Origin: Charina bottae
Taxonomy: Eukaryota; Chordata; Lepidosauria; Squamata; Charinaidae
Assembly (NCBI GenBank): GCA_023362775.1
Contig: JALMGJ010000020.1
Span: forward strand, 1,488,001-1,552,000
Direction: 5' to 3'
Length of the DNA stretch: 64,000 nt
The notes beneath the pieces were generated by a model. The model worked only from the letters and a program-made list of their open reading frames with translations. It did no database searches and was not told the DNA's origin. Shown here one piece after another: positions 37,038 through 48,379 of the stretch. The position numbers were made by a program, and so were the translations under genes. Positions within the stretch are counted from its first letter, which is position 1. Each line of letters begins with the position of its first letter.

Positions 37038-37337
37038 CAGCCTTCCTCAACCTTTTGACCCTGGAGGGACCCTTGAAATATGTTTCAGGCCTCGGGGAAT
37101 TCCTGTACATTCAGGCTCAAATATACTGTAGGGCAGAAGTTACAAAATTATTATATTTGTTTCATGTGTATATGCATTAACAGTGCTCTTAAACTGAAAA
37201 TAAAGAAACTTACCTCTTTAATGTGAAGTTGCCCAAATTTGAAATTTTTTAAAAAATAAATTGTGATCTCCCAGGGAACCCCTAGTGTCCTCTCGTGGAG
37301 CCCTAGGGTTCCACAGAATCCTGGCTGAGGAACGCTG
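37038..37337. mobile_element. hAT-like MITE, CAG..TTCTCAACC family, copy 1
   Basis: The ends are CAGCCTTCCTCAACCTTTTG and, reversed, CAGCGTTCCTCAGCCAGG. The interior includes GGGAACCCCTAGTGTCC and CCCTAGGGTTCCAC. Flanking 8-mers GCATATCC and ATCTATCC agree at five positions, an eroded target duplication. It is in inverted orientation relative to 43680-43983. Confidence 0.72.
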
Positions 37338-37736
37338 ATCTATCCTGTCCGCTCCGTTGGAAGGAGTCTCTTGAGGGGAAAAAAGGTTATCCATTCCTTC
37401 TTTCACTTTTACTTGTTCCTTCATGATAAATGGCAGGTGTGCGTCTAAAGCATCTCTATTTTTGGAAAAGCTCTGCTAAGAATCTAGATATTCCTTGCCT
37501 CAATTTGTCATAACTAGAGGCTTTTTAGCCAACTTTATTGAAGCATCACATTTAAAATTCTTTCCATGCACTCCATTCTGAGACATAAATATTGTATGGT
37601 AAACAGAATCAACAGCTACATGGAGAAAAAATCCTGTATGTTCTAGTTATGTTACTGAATGTGATGGAAAAAAAAAAAAGTCAAAGTTCAATCCTGCCCT
37701 AATCTATGTAAATCTGTTTCCATTAGATCCCTGAAC

Positions 37737-37927
37737 TGTCTGTGGCTTGAATCATGTCAACTGGATTTCTATTTTCTCAGTGGAAACGTTTCGCTCCTTA
37801 TCCAAGAAGCTTCTTCAGAAGCTTCTTGGATAAGGAGCGAAACGTTTCCACTGAGAAAATAGAAATCCAGTTGACATGATTCAAGCCACAGACTGTTCCA
37901 CCTGGATGACTGAGATCCTTCATCAAC
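37737..37927. mobile_element. Short fold-back Penelope-like element
   Basis: The same family terminus as at 16935-18051, reduced to a near-perfect hairpin. The left arm (37738-37814) and right arm (37817-37893) are 77 bp each with a 2-nt spacer, and an extra right tail carries ACCTGGATGACTGAGAT. The flanks are ATCCCTGAACTGT at 37727-37739 and 37928-37940; 10 to 13 bp of this is target duplication, because the last bases may belong to the element end. No coding sequence is left. Confidence 0.88.
37782..37818 (-). ncRNA. Hammerhead-like ribozyme core in short fold-back
   Basis: On the minus strand the hairpin contains CTGAAGA, then GCTTCTT/GGAT/AAGGAGC (all paired, with one G-U), then GAAACGTTTCC. 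The flanking CTGAG could help form stem I. The plus-strand arm lacks the full CTGAAGA because the fold-back junction cuts it. Confidence 0.42.
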
Positions 37928-39324
37928 ATCCCTGAACTGTGTTAATGTAGTAATTCAGCATACAGGTTGAATTATGTTTACTAGATATGATACCTCATAA
38001 TCCAGAACCTGACTTTTATATAAAGGAGCAGGCCTCCTTAAGATGCTGAAGATCACATTACCTAGATTCCAGCACATTCTAAGTTTGGTAGAGTTTAATA
38101 AATGGATAGTTTGGAGGAACAAGCTAGAAAGTGTGTAACTTTAGTAGCCTGGGATTTAATAGGAAGAAAAAGATGAGACAAATTCAGATTAGTATTAATG
38201 ACAGGAATGACGGGGTAGGGGAGAACAAAGAGGGTGGGGGGAGGAAGAGAAGGAAAGGGCTAGCAGCAAGGAATTTCCCAAACTGCCTTCCTGCCTCAAG
38301 CAAAGCAAGAACTGCAGTGGAGGTGTGGAACAAGAGCTGGGAACAATATGCAGAGTAAACAGAGGGGGCTTCCTCTCTCTCTGCAGGAGAAACCCCTGCC
38401 CTTTCGCAAAGCAAGTACTTAGCAGTTCGCTGCTTCCTTCGTATGCATGCTTTCTCTCTTAGCTAGCGTTGCTAAGGGAAATCAGAGCACACAAACCCTC
38501 CAGGGATAAAACACCCTAGCAAACAAGAGGATGCAGACAGCAAACAAAGACCAATGGATGCTTACTTCCTAATGACTGAAAACTCTGGTAAGAGATTGGT
38601 CACTGTACATTGAACAAGTAACAAGGTGCAAGAATTCATGTGCACAGAGAATGGAAAGATAAGGAATTTATTTCTTTGTTGGTCAATACCGTATATATTT
38701 TCAAATCTGCAGGGTATATTATGAGATGTAAGGCAGTAATCATTAATTAAATAAAATCAACATATTAAGCTTACTACTTTTTAAAATTATGGTTTTTCAC
38801 CTGTCAGTTTGTGAAAAGTTACAACTCATGTGGCAAAGATATTGTTGAATGCCTATCATTAATATTGCAAAAATACATACATATAGATTACATGTTTAAG
38901 TTGTTTACAAAGGGAATTTGGGGAAAATGTTGCTGTTATATTGCCTATTCAGAACATTGTAAGCAGCAAATTTTCAAAAATATTTTTAATTACCAAGGTT
39001 CAGAAGTAAAGAAAATGTATCACAGCATGCCTAGAGACAGAATTACCCACACCAGAATGGCCTTCCACCTGGAGAATGGGAGGGTTTTTCTACTTCGTCT
39101 GTATGTCTAAGCTACTATGGAATGGAAGGGCCAGATCAGCCGAATCAACCCTGGCGATCAATGGGGTGACAGATGTCGCAGCCAGATCACCTCACGTCCT
39201 GGAATGGAAGGGCAATACAGCAATGGCAGCCTCCACAGGGTCCTGTTTCTCTCTGTCGCCTAAAGGAATCCTTCCATTTGTGGGGAAGAATTCTAGTGAT
39301 TTTAGCATAATTTAGCACCCATAG

Positions 39325-39390
39325 TCGCTCTTTGAGTGAGATGGGCGGTGACGAAATTTGAAATATAAAATAAAATATAAAATAATTTAT
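39325..39390 (+). mobile_element. LINE/SINE 3' tail fragment
   Basis: CATAGTCGCTCTTTGAGTG and GAGATGGGCGGTGACGAAAT, followed by ATAAAATAAAATATAAAATA, match the 3' end type at 33000-33098. Confidence 0.55.
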
Positions 39391-40021
39391 ATACCGAGGG
39401 AGCAGGCCAAACATAAAGCCAAACATCTTCATTGTAAACCAAAAGTAACCAGCAGCCACATAAAACAGCACACGTGCTAAGGTAACACTGCCAGAGACAA
39501 GCTTGCCAGGCTAACAACACTCATAAAATGTTAACTGTCAGCAAATATTCATGGAAAATTGAGCTGACCTTCGTTTGTAACTGGCCACTGATTGGAAAAG
39601 GATTTGCCAATAAGCTCCATAAGAAAGAACATAGAACACAAGTTTCTCAAGTTCTCTTGGTTAGGATACCAACAAACATTCAAGGGAATACCAACACATC
39701 TCTAAAGCATTTAACAGGGAAGCACATTAAACTAGGCCAAAGTAAAATTCTGATATCTACCACATACAAGTTCCCACAACAGACTGAATCAGATGCATAA
39801 GGAGCAAGGTGAGTAAGTTCTGGATGTTCTGTACAGAGATGTCCCAGAACATTCATGGTCACCAAGTTAAAATCCAGGAAAAGAATGACCATCCAATACC
39901 CCAAAGTTCTTTTAACTACAGACTTCATTCAAGCAGCACTATTACTGTTGATAGGAAGATAATATAATCTTCAATAATCTTGAAGATTCAGAATTTAAGA
40001 CAAAGCTTTAAAATACAGGTA

Positions 40022-40357
40022 AAGGGTAAAGGTTCCCCCCGCACATTTGTGCAGTCGTGTCCGACTCTAGGGGGCGGTGCTCATCTCTGTTTGTTAGCCG
40101 AAGAGCCAATGTTGTCCGAAGAGGCTTCCACGGTCATGTGGCCGCCTGACGCGCGCGGAACGCTGTTACCTACCCACCGAAGTGGTACCTATTCATCTAC
40201 TTGCATTTGCATGCTTTCAAATTGCTAGGTTGGCAAGAGCTGGGGCGACTGCGGGAGCTCACTCCGTCATACGGGGCTAGGGATTCGAACCTCCGAACTT
40301 GCAATCTTCTGATCGACAAGCCTGGCATCTTACCCGCTGAGCCACCACGCCCCCTGC
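40022..40357 (-). mobile_element. tRNA-derived SINE (GGCTCAGCGGGT head)
   Basis: The same family as 11066-11395, with A box GGCTCAGCGGGT, B box GGTTCGAATCCC and 3' end GAGTCGGACACGACTGC. It has a perfect 14-bp target duplication TTAAAATACAGGTA at 40008-40021 and 40358-40371. Confidence 0.9.
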
Positions 40358-40363
40358 TTAAAA

Positions 40364-40480
40364 TACAGGTAGTCCTCGCTTAACAACCACAACTGGGACC
40401 GGCAACTCCGTTGCTAAGTGTCATGGTCATTAAGTGAGCCCCGCTTGCCCCCTCCCTAGTTGCGGCCCTGCTTGTAGTTA
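40364..40480 (+). mobile_element. Fragment of an interspersed squamate repeat (ACAGGTAGTCCTCGC type)
   Basis: It starts TACAGGTAGTCCTCGCTTAA and includes GGGACCGGCAACTCCGTTGC and AAGTGTCATGGTCATTAAG. I recognise this as a common reptile repeat start, but I cannot assign the family. The SINE at 40022-40357 used part of it as its target site. Confidence 0.5.
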
Positions 40481-40510
40481 CTGGGTTCCAGAATTATCTA
40501 GTTACTGGGT

Positions 40511-40749
40511 TGTTGTTTTTTTGTTTTGGTACCTTTGAGTCAGTGTTGACGCCTGGTGAGTATCTGGACAAGTCCCTGCAGTTTTCTTGGCAAGATTTCA
40601 GAAGTGGCTTGCCCTTGCCTGCTTCCTAGGGCTGAGAGAGGGACTGGCCCAAGGTCACCCTGCTAGCTTCGTGCCTAAGGCAGGACTAGAATTCACAGTC
40701 TCCCAGTTTCTAGCCAGGCACCTTAACCACTAAACCAAACTGGCTCTCT
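40511..40749 (-). mobile_element. tRNA-derived SINE, same family as 10797-11025
   Basis: The head on the minus strand is CCAGTTTGGTTTAGTGGTTA, with AATTCTAGTCCTGCC and CCACTTCTGAAATCTTGCC, ending AACACTGACTCAAAGGTACC plus an A-rich tail. A perfect 10-bp target duplication GTTACTGGGT lies at 40501-40510 and 40750-40759. Confidence 0.85.
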
Positions 40750-40774
40750 GTTACTGGGTATGCAAGTATTATTT

Positions 40775-41267
40775 ATTTATTTTATTTTATTTATCATATT
40801 TATACCCCGCCTATCCCCTCCCTAACGGAGGACTCTAGGCGGCTTACATACACATATATATATTTCATTATACATTTCATATACAATTCAATTTTAACCG
40901 CGCGCTAAGGGAAGGGGTAAGGGAACCGACTCTTCCATGGCTACTTGGACTACAAGCCCCACAATGCCTTGCGTCGGAGCCGGCTGCCGAAGTCCTGTAG
41001 ATGAAGCTGCTGTTTCCGGGATCCGTCGTAACCACCACCATTCCAGAGATCTTCTGTTCATTGGGCGACCCCCGACAGGACGCCAGCAAATTTACCCACT
41101 TAAGGTGGTACCCATTTATCTACTTGCTAAGCTTTCGAACTGTTGGGTTGACAGGAGCTGGGACTAGCAACGAGAGCTCACCTCGTTGCGCGGGGATTCG
41201 AACTGCCGACCTTCCGATCGGCAGCCTACAGCTCAGCGGTTTAACCCGCTGAGCCACCGCGTCCCCA
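40775..41267 (-). mobile_element. Long composite tRNA-headed SINE, copy 2
   Basis: The same layout as 31240-31740 with the same order of parts: head GACGCGGTGGCTCAGCGGGT, B box GCAGTTCGAATCCCC, centre with GGCTTGTAGTCCAAGTAGCC, and 3' end GCCGCCTAGAGTCCTCCG plus TATAAATATGATAAATAAA. Two copies with one architecture indicate a real SINE family. Confidence 0.8.
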
Positions 41268-41567
41268 TAGTATAAACAAGTGTCTCATACAAAGCAACAT
41301 AAATCTATAATAATCTCAATACCACTTTTTTAAGTACAGCAGAAGAAAAGAAATATATAAAAAAACAGATCTAGTAGAGTCAAATAATTGAAAGTAAGTT
41401 GGAAAGCTCCAAGTAATGGCCGGATTGCAGAGTATGATTTTATTTCTACACTAGAACTTAAATATGATCCCATCAAAGTTAATTCCAGTGTATTTAGATA
41501 TGTTCTTAATTTTCCTATGGAACTCAAGAAATAAAAATGCTTAACTTTTACTCTGCTTTGTTCTATA

Positions 41568-41874
41568 TATAACCGACTCTAGGGGCCGGTGCTCATCTCC
41601 GCTTGTTAGCCGAAGAGCCAGCGTTGTCGGAAGACGCTTCCACGGTCATGTGGCCGCATGACGCGCGTGGAACGCTGTTACCTACCCACCGAAGTGGTAC
41701 CTATTAATCTACTTGCATTTGCATGCTTTCGAATTGCTAGGTTGGCAAGAGCTGGGGCTAGTGCGGGAGCTCACTCCACACGCAGGGCTAGGGATTCGAA
41801 CCTCCGAACTCACGATCTTCCGATCGACAAGCCTGGCGTCTTACCCGCTGAACCACCATGCTCCTATAATAACG
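41568..41874 (-). mobile_element. tRNA-derived SINE (GGCTCAGCGGGT head), 3'-truncated
   Basis: The same family as 11066-11395. On the minus strand it ends at CCTAGAGTCGG, lacking the last 3' bases (ACACGACTGC onward). The A box is slightly changed (GGTTCAGCGGGT); the B box GGTTCGAATCCC is kept. No clear target duplication. Confidence 0.82.
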
Positions 41875-42372
41875 CCTCTATAATATACTGTATATCACCA
41901 CGACTCTATAATATACTGTATATCAAATTAACATGTGCATTTGGTAAAGATGGAAGACCTCTCTTAAATTTCCTTCAGATCAATTTGGAAATGATCCAAG
42001 TTCTGAAAGAATCTTCAAAGAAGGTGAATAATTTTTCTGAGTCAATCACCCTGTTCTCATCTCATGATGCCCACCCAGGATTATTCACGGGTTTCGAGGA
42101 GCAATTCTTAAAAGTGGTGGTCACCCCTTTTTATCATCCAAAGGGTGCTAGCTTTCCTTCATACCTTCCAAATTTGTCTTTGCAGCTTTTTTATTTAACC
42201 TTACAGAATGACTTGTTGATTTAACAGTCTTCCACAGCGATGGTCTCCCTCAACTGGCCTTTGAAGTTCTTTCAGTTTTCTGTGTAAGGAAAAGAATTTG
42301 AGGACTTCTAAAAGCCACCTCTTATAGAAAACCTAGAAACCTCAACCTAGAAAATCCCTGGGATCTTTAGTA

Positions 42373-42961
42373 TAGTGCTTTCTAAAGTGCCGCCGTTGGC
42401 GACACACCAATGGTGGCAGTGGCGGCGCGCACGGGAGCATGCACGGCGGCGGTATGGGGGGGTGCGGGCGTGCATGGTGGTGGTGGCAGTGGTGGTGGCC
42501 TCCGCTAAAACGCGGAAGCGCTGATGGCGCGCCGCTGCTGCCACCGTGCATGCCCCCGCTGCCACTTCCGGGTTGTGTGGCGACACACCAGACTGTGTGT
42601 TGCAACACACTAAAGCAGAGCTTTCCAAACTGTGTGTCGCGACACAAAAGTGTGTCACCTGCGGGGCCCAGATGTGTCGCATCAAAACCCGGAAGCGCTG
42701 ATGGCACGGCATCAGCGCTTCCGGGTTTTCCCGCGGCGACACACCAACGGTGGGACGCAAAAATCCGAAAGCGCTGCAGCCACGGCGGTGCACAAAAACC
42801 GAAAGCGGCAGCAGCGCTTCTGGGTTTTTGCACGCTGCTGCAACGGTGGCGCTTCCGGGTTTTCCCGCGGCGACACACCAACAGTGGTTGGTGTGTCGCC
42901 GCGGGAAAACTTTGGAAAGCCCTGCACTAAAGTGTTTCAACAAACAGTTTGGAAAGCTGTG
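42373..42961. mobile_element. Outer hAT-like MITE (CpG-rich)
   Basis: Bounded by CTTTAGTA at 42365-42372 and 42962-42969, a perfect 8-bp duplication. The ends are imperfect inverted repeats (TAGTGCTTTCTAAAG and, reversed, CACAGCTTTCCAAAC). Without the element nested inside it the unit is about 272 bp. It is CpG-rich and has no transposase. Confidence 0.78.
42616..42924. mobile_element. Nested hAT-like MITE inside the outer one
   Basis: 309 bp with ends CAGAGCTTTCCAAACTG and, reversed, CAGGGCTTTCCAAAG. It is flanked by a perfect 8-bp duplication CACTAAAG at 42608-42615 and 42925-42932. The interior repeats CGGCGACACACCAAC and CTTCCGGGTTTT motifs in both orientations. The end sequence matches the outer element, so the family inserted into itself. 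Confidence 0.83.
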
Positions 42962-43679
42962 CTTTAGTATTTAGTTAGTGGAAACTTCTGCTTGTGTGGG
43001 GAAAGGACTTTCATTGGAACCGTGAACCATCTTAGGAAGAAGAATCCAGAATCCAGAGTGGAATGTGTTGTTTTAGGTGGTATTTTAAACTCACCAAAAG
43101 AAGAACATTGGGTGTATTTACTGCTTGGGGTGGGATTCTTTTTATGATATTTTTGAATGTTAGCCACTAAGAGCCTTTGGGAATGGGCAAAAACAAACTT
43201 GTTCTTCAAATTTATCCTGACCTTAGTTCAAAATTCTCTATGAAGCTTCTGCAACTGAAATGGAAAGGAAGGCTCCCCACAAAAAGGGGTAGATGTTTTT
43301 TAAAAAAACATGCTACCGTTAAGCACTCTGCAGTGTTCTAGAACTCAACATCCTTGTGATCAGGCTGTTATTTATCTAATCACAGTGTTTGTGGTGGGAT
43401 GGAAAGAGTCTGAGAATTTAACCATCTTTTCTACCAGATCAGCTTAAAATTTATATCTTTTTTTAATGGGATAGATGAGTGAGTTAATTTTTTATACTTC
43501 TCCACACACAAACACACCATTATTCTAGAATGGCTTTTCTTTATACAAACCACCCCAGATCTATCTGCTTGAAATTTGCCAGAGAGATTCCTCATTTTAA
43601 GAACCATCTTTGCTACACATTTCATTACATTATGCTGGAAAATACAAGTTTGGTGAATTTAAAAAAACAGCTTCCAAAG

Positions 43680-43983
43680 CAGGATTTCTCAACCAGGGTT
43701 CCGTGGAACCCTAGGGTTCCGCGAGGGGACACTAGGGGTTCCCTGGGATATCATGATTTATTTAAAAAATATTTTAAATTTGGGCAACTTCACATTAAAG
43801 AGGTTTTATTCTTTATTTTTAGTTTAAGAACACTGGTAATGCATATATACAAGCCTACACATGAAACAAATATAATACTTTTGTAACTTCTGGCCTATAT
43901 TTGAGCCTGAATGTGTAGGGGTTCCCTGAGACCTGAAAAATATTTCAAGGGTTCCTCCAGGATCAAAAGGTTGAGAGAAGCTG
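43680..43983. mobile_element. hAT-like MITE, CAG..TTCTCAACC family, copy 2
   Basis: The ends are CAGGATTTCTCAACCAGGG and, reversed, CAGCTTCTCTCAACC. The flanks TTCCAAAG (43672-43679) and TTCTAAAG (43984-43991) form an 8-bp duplication with one mismatch. The interior is homologous to 37038-37337 on the opposite strand. Confidence 0.83.
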
Positions 43984-43991
43984 TTCTAAAG

Positions 43992-45959
43992 GTATATTGC
44001 TCAAAATCCCCTGCACTGATTTCTATGAAACTAATGCAACATTCTGAGTCAAAATGGGTTGGGCAATTCCAAGTTGTTGTAACATGCTGAATTTAATGTT
44101 CTCTATTCTATGACAGAGCATTTACTTTAGGTTGAGAATATTAAAAAAAATTAGTCCTCAACTCATTCCCATAACAAACATGATTTTCTGGTTTTATCTT
44201 CAATGCAATATTAAATATTCAAGATTCAGACTGAATGAGGCTCAGTTACAGATTAAAAGTTTAAAAATTGGTTGTCAAAATACCAGTTCTAACAACAGCT
44301 TCTATCACATGTGTACAGTAAGCTAGGCACTCAGGGGAAAAGGTGAAATCCATATACAATATTTAAATGCATAAATCTCAATAGATCCTTGCTAGGAGAG
44401 AAACAGAGGTAGTCAAGTGAAGTACTGGCTCAGCGTAATGTGGCATAGAACAGGAATGTACATCAGCAATGTACTTTTACAGCAGTTTTGTCTGTGATGT
44501 AGCTTTTACACTGCATTAGGATTACCGTAACAGTCACTGATGTGAGCTGTTTTGAAGCATCATATCATAAATATAGGAAAGAAAACAAGTTTCTCCTTTG
44601 CTCATAATACTATTGGATAAATATTCTAACTACAATTGCACCAATGCCTTTGAAATAACATGGGTAAAAATCTAGGTTTCATCCAATAAATAAATTTATT
44701 CAGCCAATAAATCTTGTATAAATTGTATCTTTTGATTTTTTTGATAAAGATATTTGAACTTCTAATTTTGGAGCAGCCATACTAGAGGTTGCATGAGAAT
44801 ACTTAAAAGGCTAAACAAATGTTTCATTATGCTAGCTGAAATTTCTTTTATGAAGTATAAACGGAATTTATGCAGATGGTAAAGATGGAAAGCAAATATG
44901 AAATGACATCATATAATGAAGAATTCTTTGAAGTTGCTCTCCTAAAGACACAATCAGAATTGGTAAATGACAGTGAACAGCTCATACTTTTATGAAGGGA
45001 TACGTTTACAGGTTTGATATCTGATATTAAAGATATCAATTGTCAGAAGATGGATTCCCAATATATTCAATACAAGCTTCTGACTTGTGTACTTTTATCT
45101 GAAAATATGTTGCAACCTTCCAATGTACTCAATTTCTATGTGAATCCACAATGAGAGGGAGAAACAAACATAAGATTGCCTATATACTCAAAAAGAGCAA
45201 TAATGTAAAACATGCTTAAAATCGGTATATAAATAGATGTTGGTCCTGCTGATGCAAAGCAAAGTGAAAGCATCAATCATGATTTTGGAGGAATATTCTT
45301 TCTATTACATATTCTCTTAAGGATGCCATTTGGAAATACTGTAATTTAAAAAGATAAAATACTTTTAATCTGTTACCAATTAGAAGAAAAATGTGAATAT
45401 TATTTTCTATTTTGAGTCTCAAGTGCATCTCACAGCTACAGAAAAAAAATTGAAATAATTACCCTTCCTTCTGAATATTTTTATTATGTCTTGGTCTGAG
45501 AGTAAGGACATCTAAGCCCTGCCACATAAACTGGCACAAAATCATAATTCCTACCAACCTCATACAACAGGCAGTGGCAGCTTCGGGACTGCCAGGCTGA
45601 TTAGCTAGTTCCTAATGATTTTTGTGAAAACTTGTGGAAGATGGGGGCAGGAGGAGGAAGAGGAAAACAGGGAAACATTCACTTTTCATTTTATACTATA
45701 AAGCATAAAATTTATGGGCATCTACTGCTTTATGGGCATCTACTGCTTTAAAAAATACAACTCCACAAATGCTATACTGACATTGTAGGGTTTTCCCAAT
45801 TTTACCATAATGAACCTGAGGGAATGAGGCTTGAGTAACTCTTGGAAACTGAGACAATGTACCAATGAAAGAGTAGAACATACTCATCGACTTATATAAG
45901 CTTTCAATAGTTGAAATGGAGTTTTGAGAACCAATCTCATATTCATATCTCTTACAATA
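43992..45959. other. AGAP1 intronic DNA, nothing recognised
   Basis: AT-rich. A short tandem duplication of TTATGGGCATCTACTGCTT lies near 45713-45750. Confidence 0.5.
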
Positions 45960-46373
45960 TTTTTTTTAACAGAACATGGCCTCCACTGGACAAGTCCTAG
46001 GCAGAAGAACGTGGAGAGGGTGTTGAAGTCCCAAAGTGGCTGTGAAGCTGGGGAGCTGCAGAGGGGGCTGAACTGCTGGAAGAATGTCCATATTCTGCAG
46101 AGCACTTGGCCTCTTGAGTGTGCGGAGACACTCCCAGCCACCCCTACCTGCAGGGACAGCGGTCCAGCTGGGCCCTGGGCCCTCATTAACAATATTCTTA
46201 AGGCTCCCTTCCCTCTGTGCAAATCTCTGTACAGTGAATGACCTCCTCTGCTTAGATCCTCTCCAGTCACAAAGTGCTTTCTCTCCCCCCCCCCCCCACA
46301 TGCTCAACTACTGCCTGTGCCAAAGTGGGGTGGGAGGAGATGGGAGCTCAAGTCTGCCACTCTCCAAGAGGTG

Positions 46374-46431
46374 TACCCCACCCTCCTTATGCTGGTCTTT
46401 GACCGTAATAAAGATTTGTTTGTTTGTTTGT
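46374..46431 (+). mobile_element. 58-bp severely truncated LINE insertion
   Basis: Only a LINE 3' tail is present: GCTGGTCTTTGACCGTAATA, AAGATTT and three GTTT repeats. It is flanked by CACTCTCCAAGAGGTG (46358-46373) and CACTCTCCCAGAGGTG (46432-46447), a 16-bp duplication with one mismatch. Confidence 0.75.
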
Positions 46432-46810
46432 CACTCTCCCAGAGGTGACTGAGCTCCTCATGGAAAACAACCTAGCCACTAGGGGTAGCCTCAGGACAGG
46501 GTTTGCCCCATTTGAAACTTCTGGCTTTGACTGCTCTCAGGACATCTGTGGCCTAGCCTGGGCTGTAACCCAGAGGCTAGTGTTGTTTTGCACACCCTTG
46601 CACTGAACAGGCCAGTCCAGACTCTGGCAGCTATATTCGTACAACATATTGTTCTAGGTTTACTCTGTCTGAGCATGTTGGGCAAAGCCTGACTGATTGT
46701 CCAGTGTACAATGCAGGGCGCAAAGAAACTCAGAAACTTGCTTCTTTTGCAAACCCATCATTGAGCCAGCCACATTTTACCCTAGTGTTGCATGAAAGTG
46801 TACAATGCAC

Positions 46811-47242
46811 TTCCGGGCTCTTGGAGCTCGAGCTGCTTTGTGGTGGAAGCTGGTGCCCTGGAGCAAGAGTCACCAGCAGATCTCCTTTCCACAACAGATG
46901 AGCCAGCCAAGCACAGCAGCAGTTTGCACTTCCTCCTTGCCTGCAGTAAGCTGTAACTCACGTCTCATTTGTGAACCCAGCTAGCCTTTTCCTGCTTTGA
47001 ACAAACTCCTAGCTATCAGCCCAACTTCGGTCAGAAAGGTGGTGCTGAGCTTTGAAGTGTTCCTGCCTCCCCCCACACCCTGGCTACCCAGAGAGAGGGC
47101 TTGTCATATTCCGGGCTCTTGGAGCTCGAGCTGCTTTGTGGTGGAAGCTGGTGCCCTGGAGCAAGAGTCACCAGCAGACCTCCTTTCCACAACAGATGAG
47201 CCAGCCAAGCACAGCAGCAGTTTGCACTTCCTCCTTGCCTGC
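46811..47242 (+). repeat. 134-bp direct duplication, 298 bp apart
   Basis: 46811-46944 and 47109-47242 are nearly identical (one T/C difference seen), starting TTCCGGGCTCTTGGAGCTCG and ending TCCTCCTTGCCTGC. The flanking bases differ. The surrounding block (about 45960-47960) is GC-richer than its neighbours and is not recognised. Confidence 0.85.
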
Positions 47243-48379
47243 TCCCAACTCCACAGAGATTTGCATGATCTCCAAGTGGATGGGAGCCACCCTGTTGTAG
47301 CGGGGTCCCAGCCTCTCTGGCTCATCTGCCTGCAACTGGGCCCTGCGGACAATGGGAACGGAACCAATCCGGTTCTCTCTGCAGCTCTTTAGTCCCCCAG
47401 CAGCACAGAAGATGGTCACCCCTACTAGACTGTCCAGTCACTGGACAGCTTCCCACAGGCTCCACAGATGCATGTGCCTGTTGTGTATGGTTCCCCACAT
47501 GCTCTTCTCTCCCCCGTCACTGCCAACTTCTTGCAATTACTGAACCTCTGCGAGTCAATCTGTATGAGCTACCGCTGGCCTCAGTCCAAACATCTGGAGG
47601 GATCCTTTCCCTTGAGCGACTTCCTCTCCAGGAAGGATACTGCAAAGTCACCTCTTTGAGCATCTCCAGCCATGGCTGGTTGCAGCAGATGGCTCCTGCA
47701 GAAGCATGGCTTGTCCCTTGATTTGGCAACAGGCAAAAGCTCCCAGGGGAGGGACTTATTCGAGCCCTGGGCTGCTGCAGCACCACCTGGGAGTAGCCAA
47801 CTGCCTGCCCATAGCCTACCGACGCCCACAGCATCCCCCACAGAAGCAGCAGCCACCCTTTTCCACCATGAAGGCTTGGCATTGAGGTGAGTGCTAGACA
47901 AGTCCAGGAAAGGGAGCCCTGTTCTGCTTCAGGGGCTTCTTTTCCCAGGCAGGCAGGCTTCCTCAGTTGTTCCTCCTCCTCCTTTTTTAAAAAAATCCTT
48001 ATTGCAAGTTTAAAAAAGAAAAACAGGAAAAACAGCATAACTTGGCTAAACTGAACCATGAAACATTTTATCAACACAATCAATCGCTATAATCTCCTAA
48101 TGCTCTTTACAATTTTAATCTTGGACATTCATCTTTCAATATCAATATTGAACTATGAACACAATGCTTTTTCTAAAACTGCATCTTCAAACTTTTCCTC
48201 TATATATTCTATAGATTTACTTTTGCTTATTTAAAACATTTGATCTTGCATTTATTAGATTATCAGTTTCTGCCTTGAAATGCAAAGCAATTCAGTGTTC
48301 ACTTCCAGACCATAATTTTTGGATCCAAAAACAGCAGTACTTGTATCCAAAAGAAGATCTTCTCTTTCAGTTATAGAGA

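Larger units (their letters stand above)
45960..47960. other. Unclassified GC-richer block
   Basis: About 2 kb of markedly higher GC content than the surrounding intron, with the 134-bp duplication and the 58-bp LINE insertion inside. Frames on both strands are short and unrelated to families I know. It could be an old processed sequence or an unknown interspersed element. I see no intron-exon structure. Confidence 0.4.

Noticed and set aside
42342..42967. Frames of 110-198 codons on both strands
   Set aside because: They are inside the nested CpG-rich MITEs, with repeated content and no domain.
45924..46241. Candidate coding exon in the GC-richer block
   Set aside because: Overlapping frames exist on both strands with no splice signals that fit and no recognisable domain.
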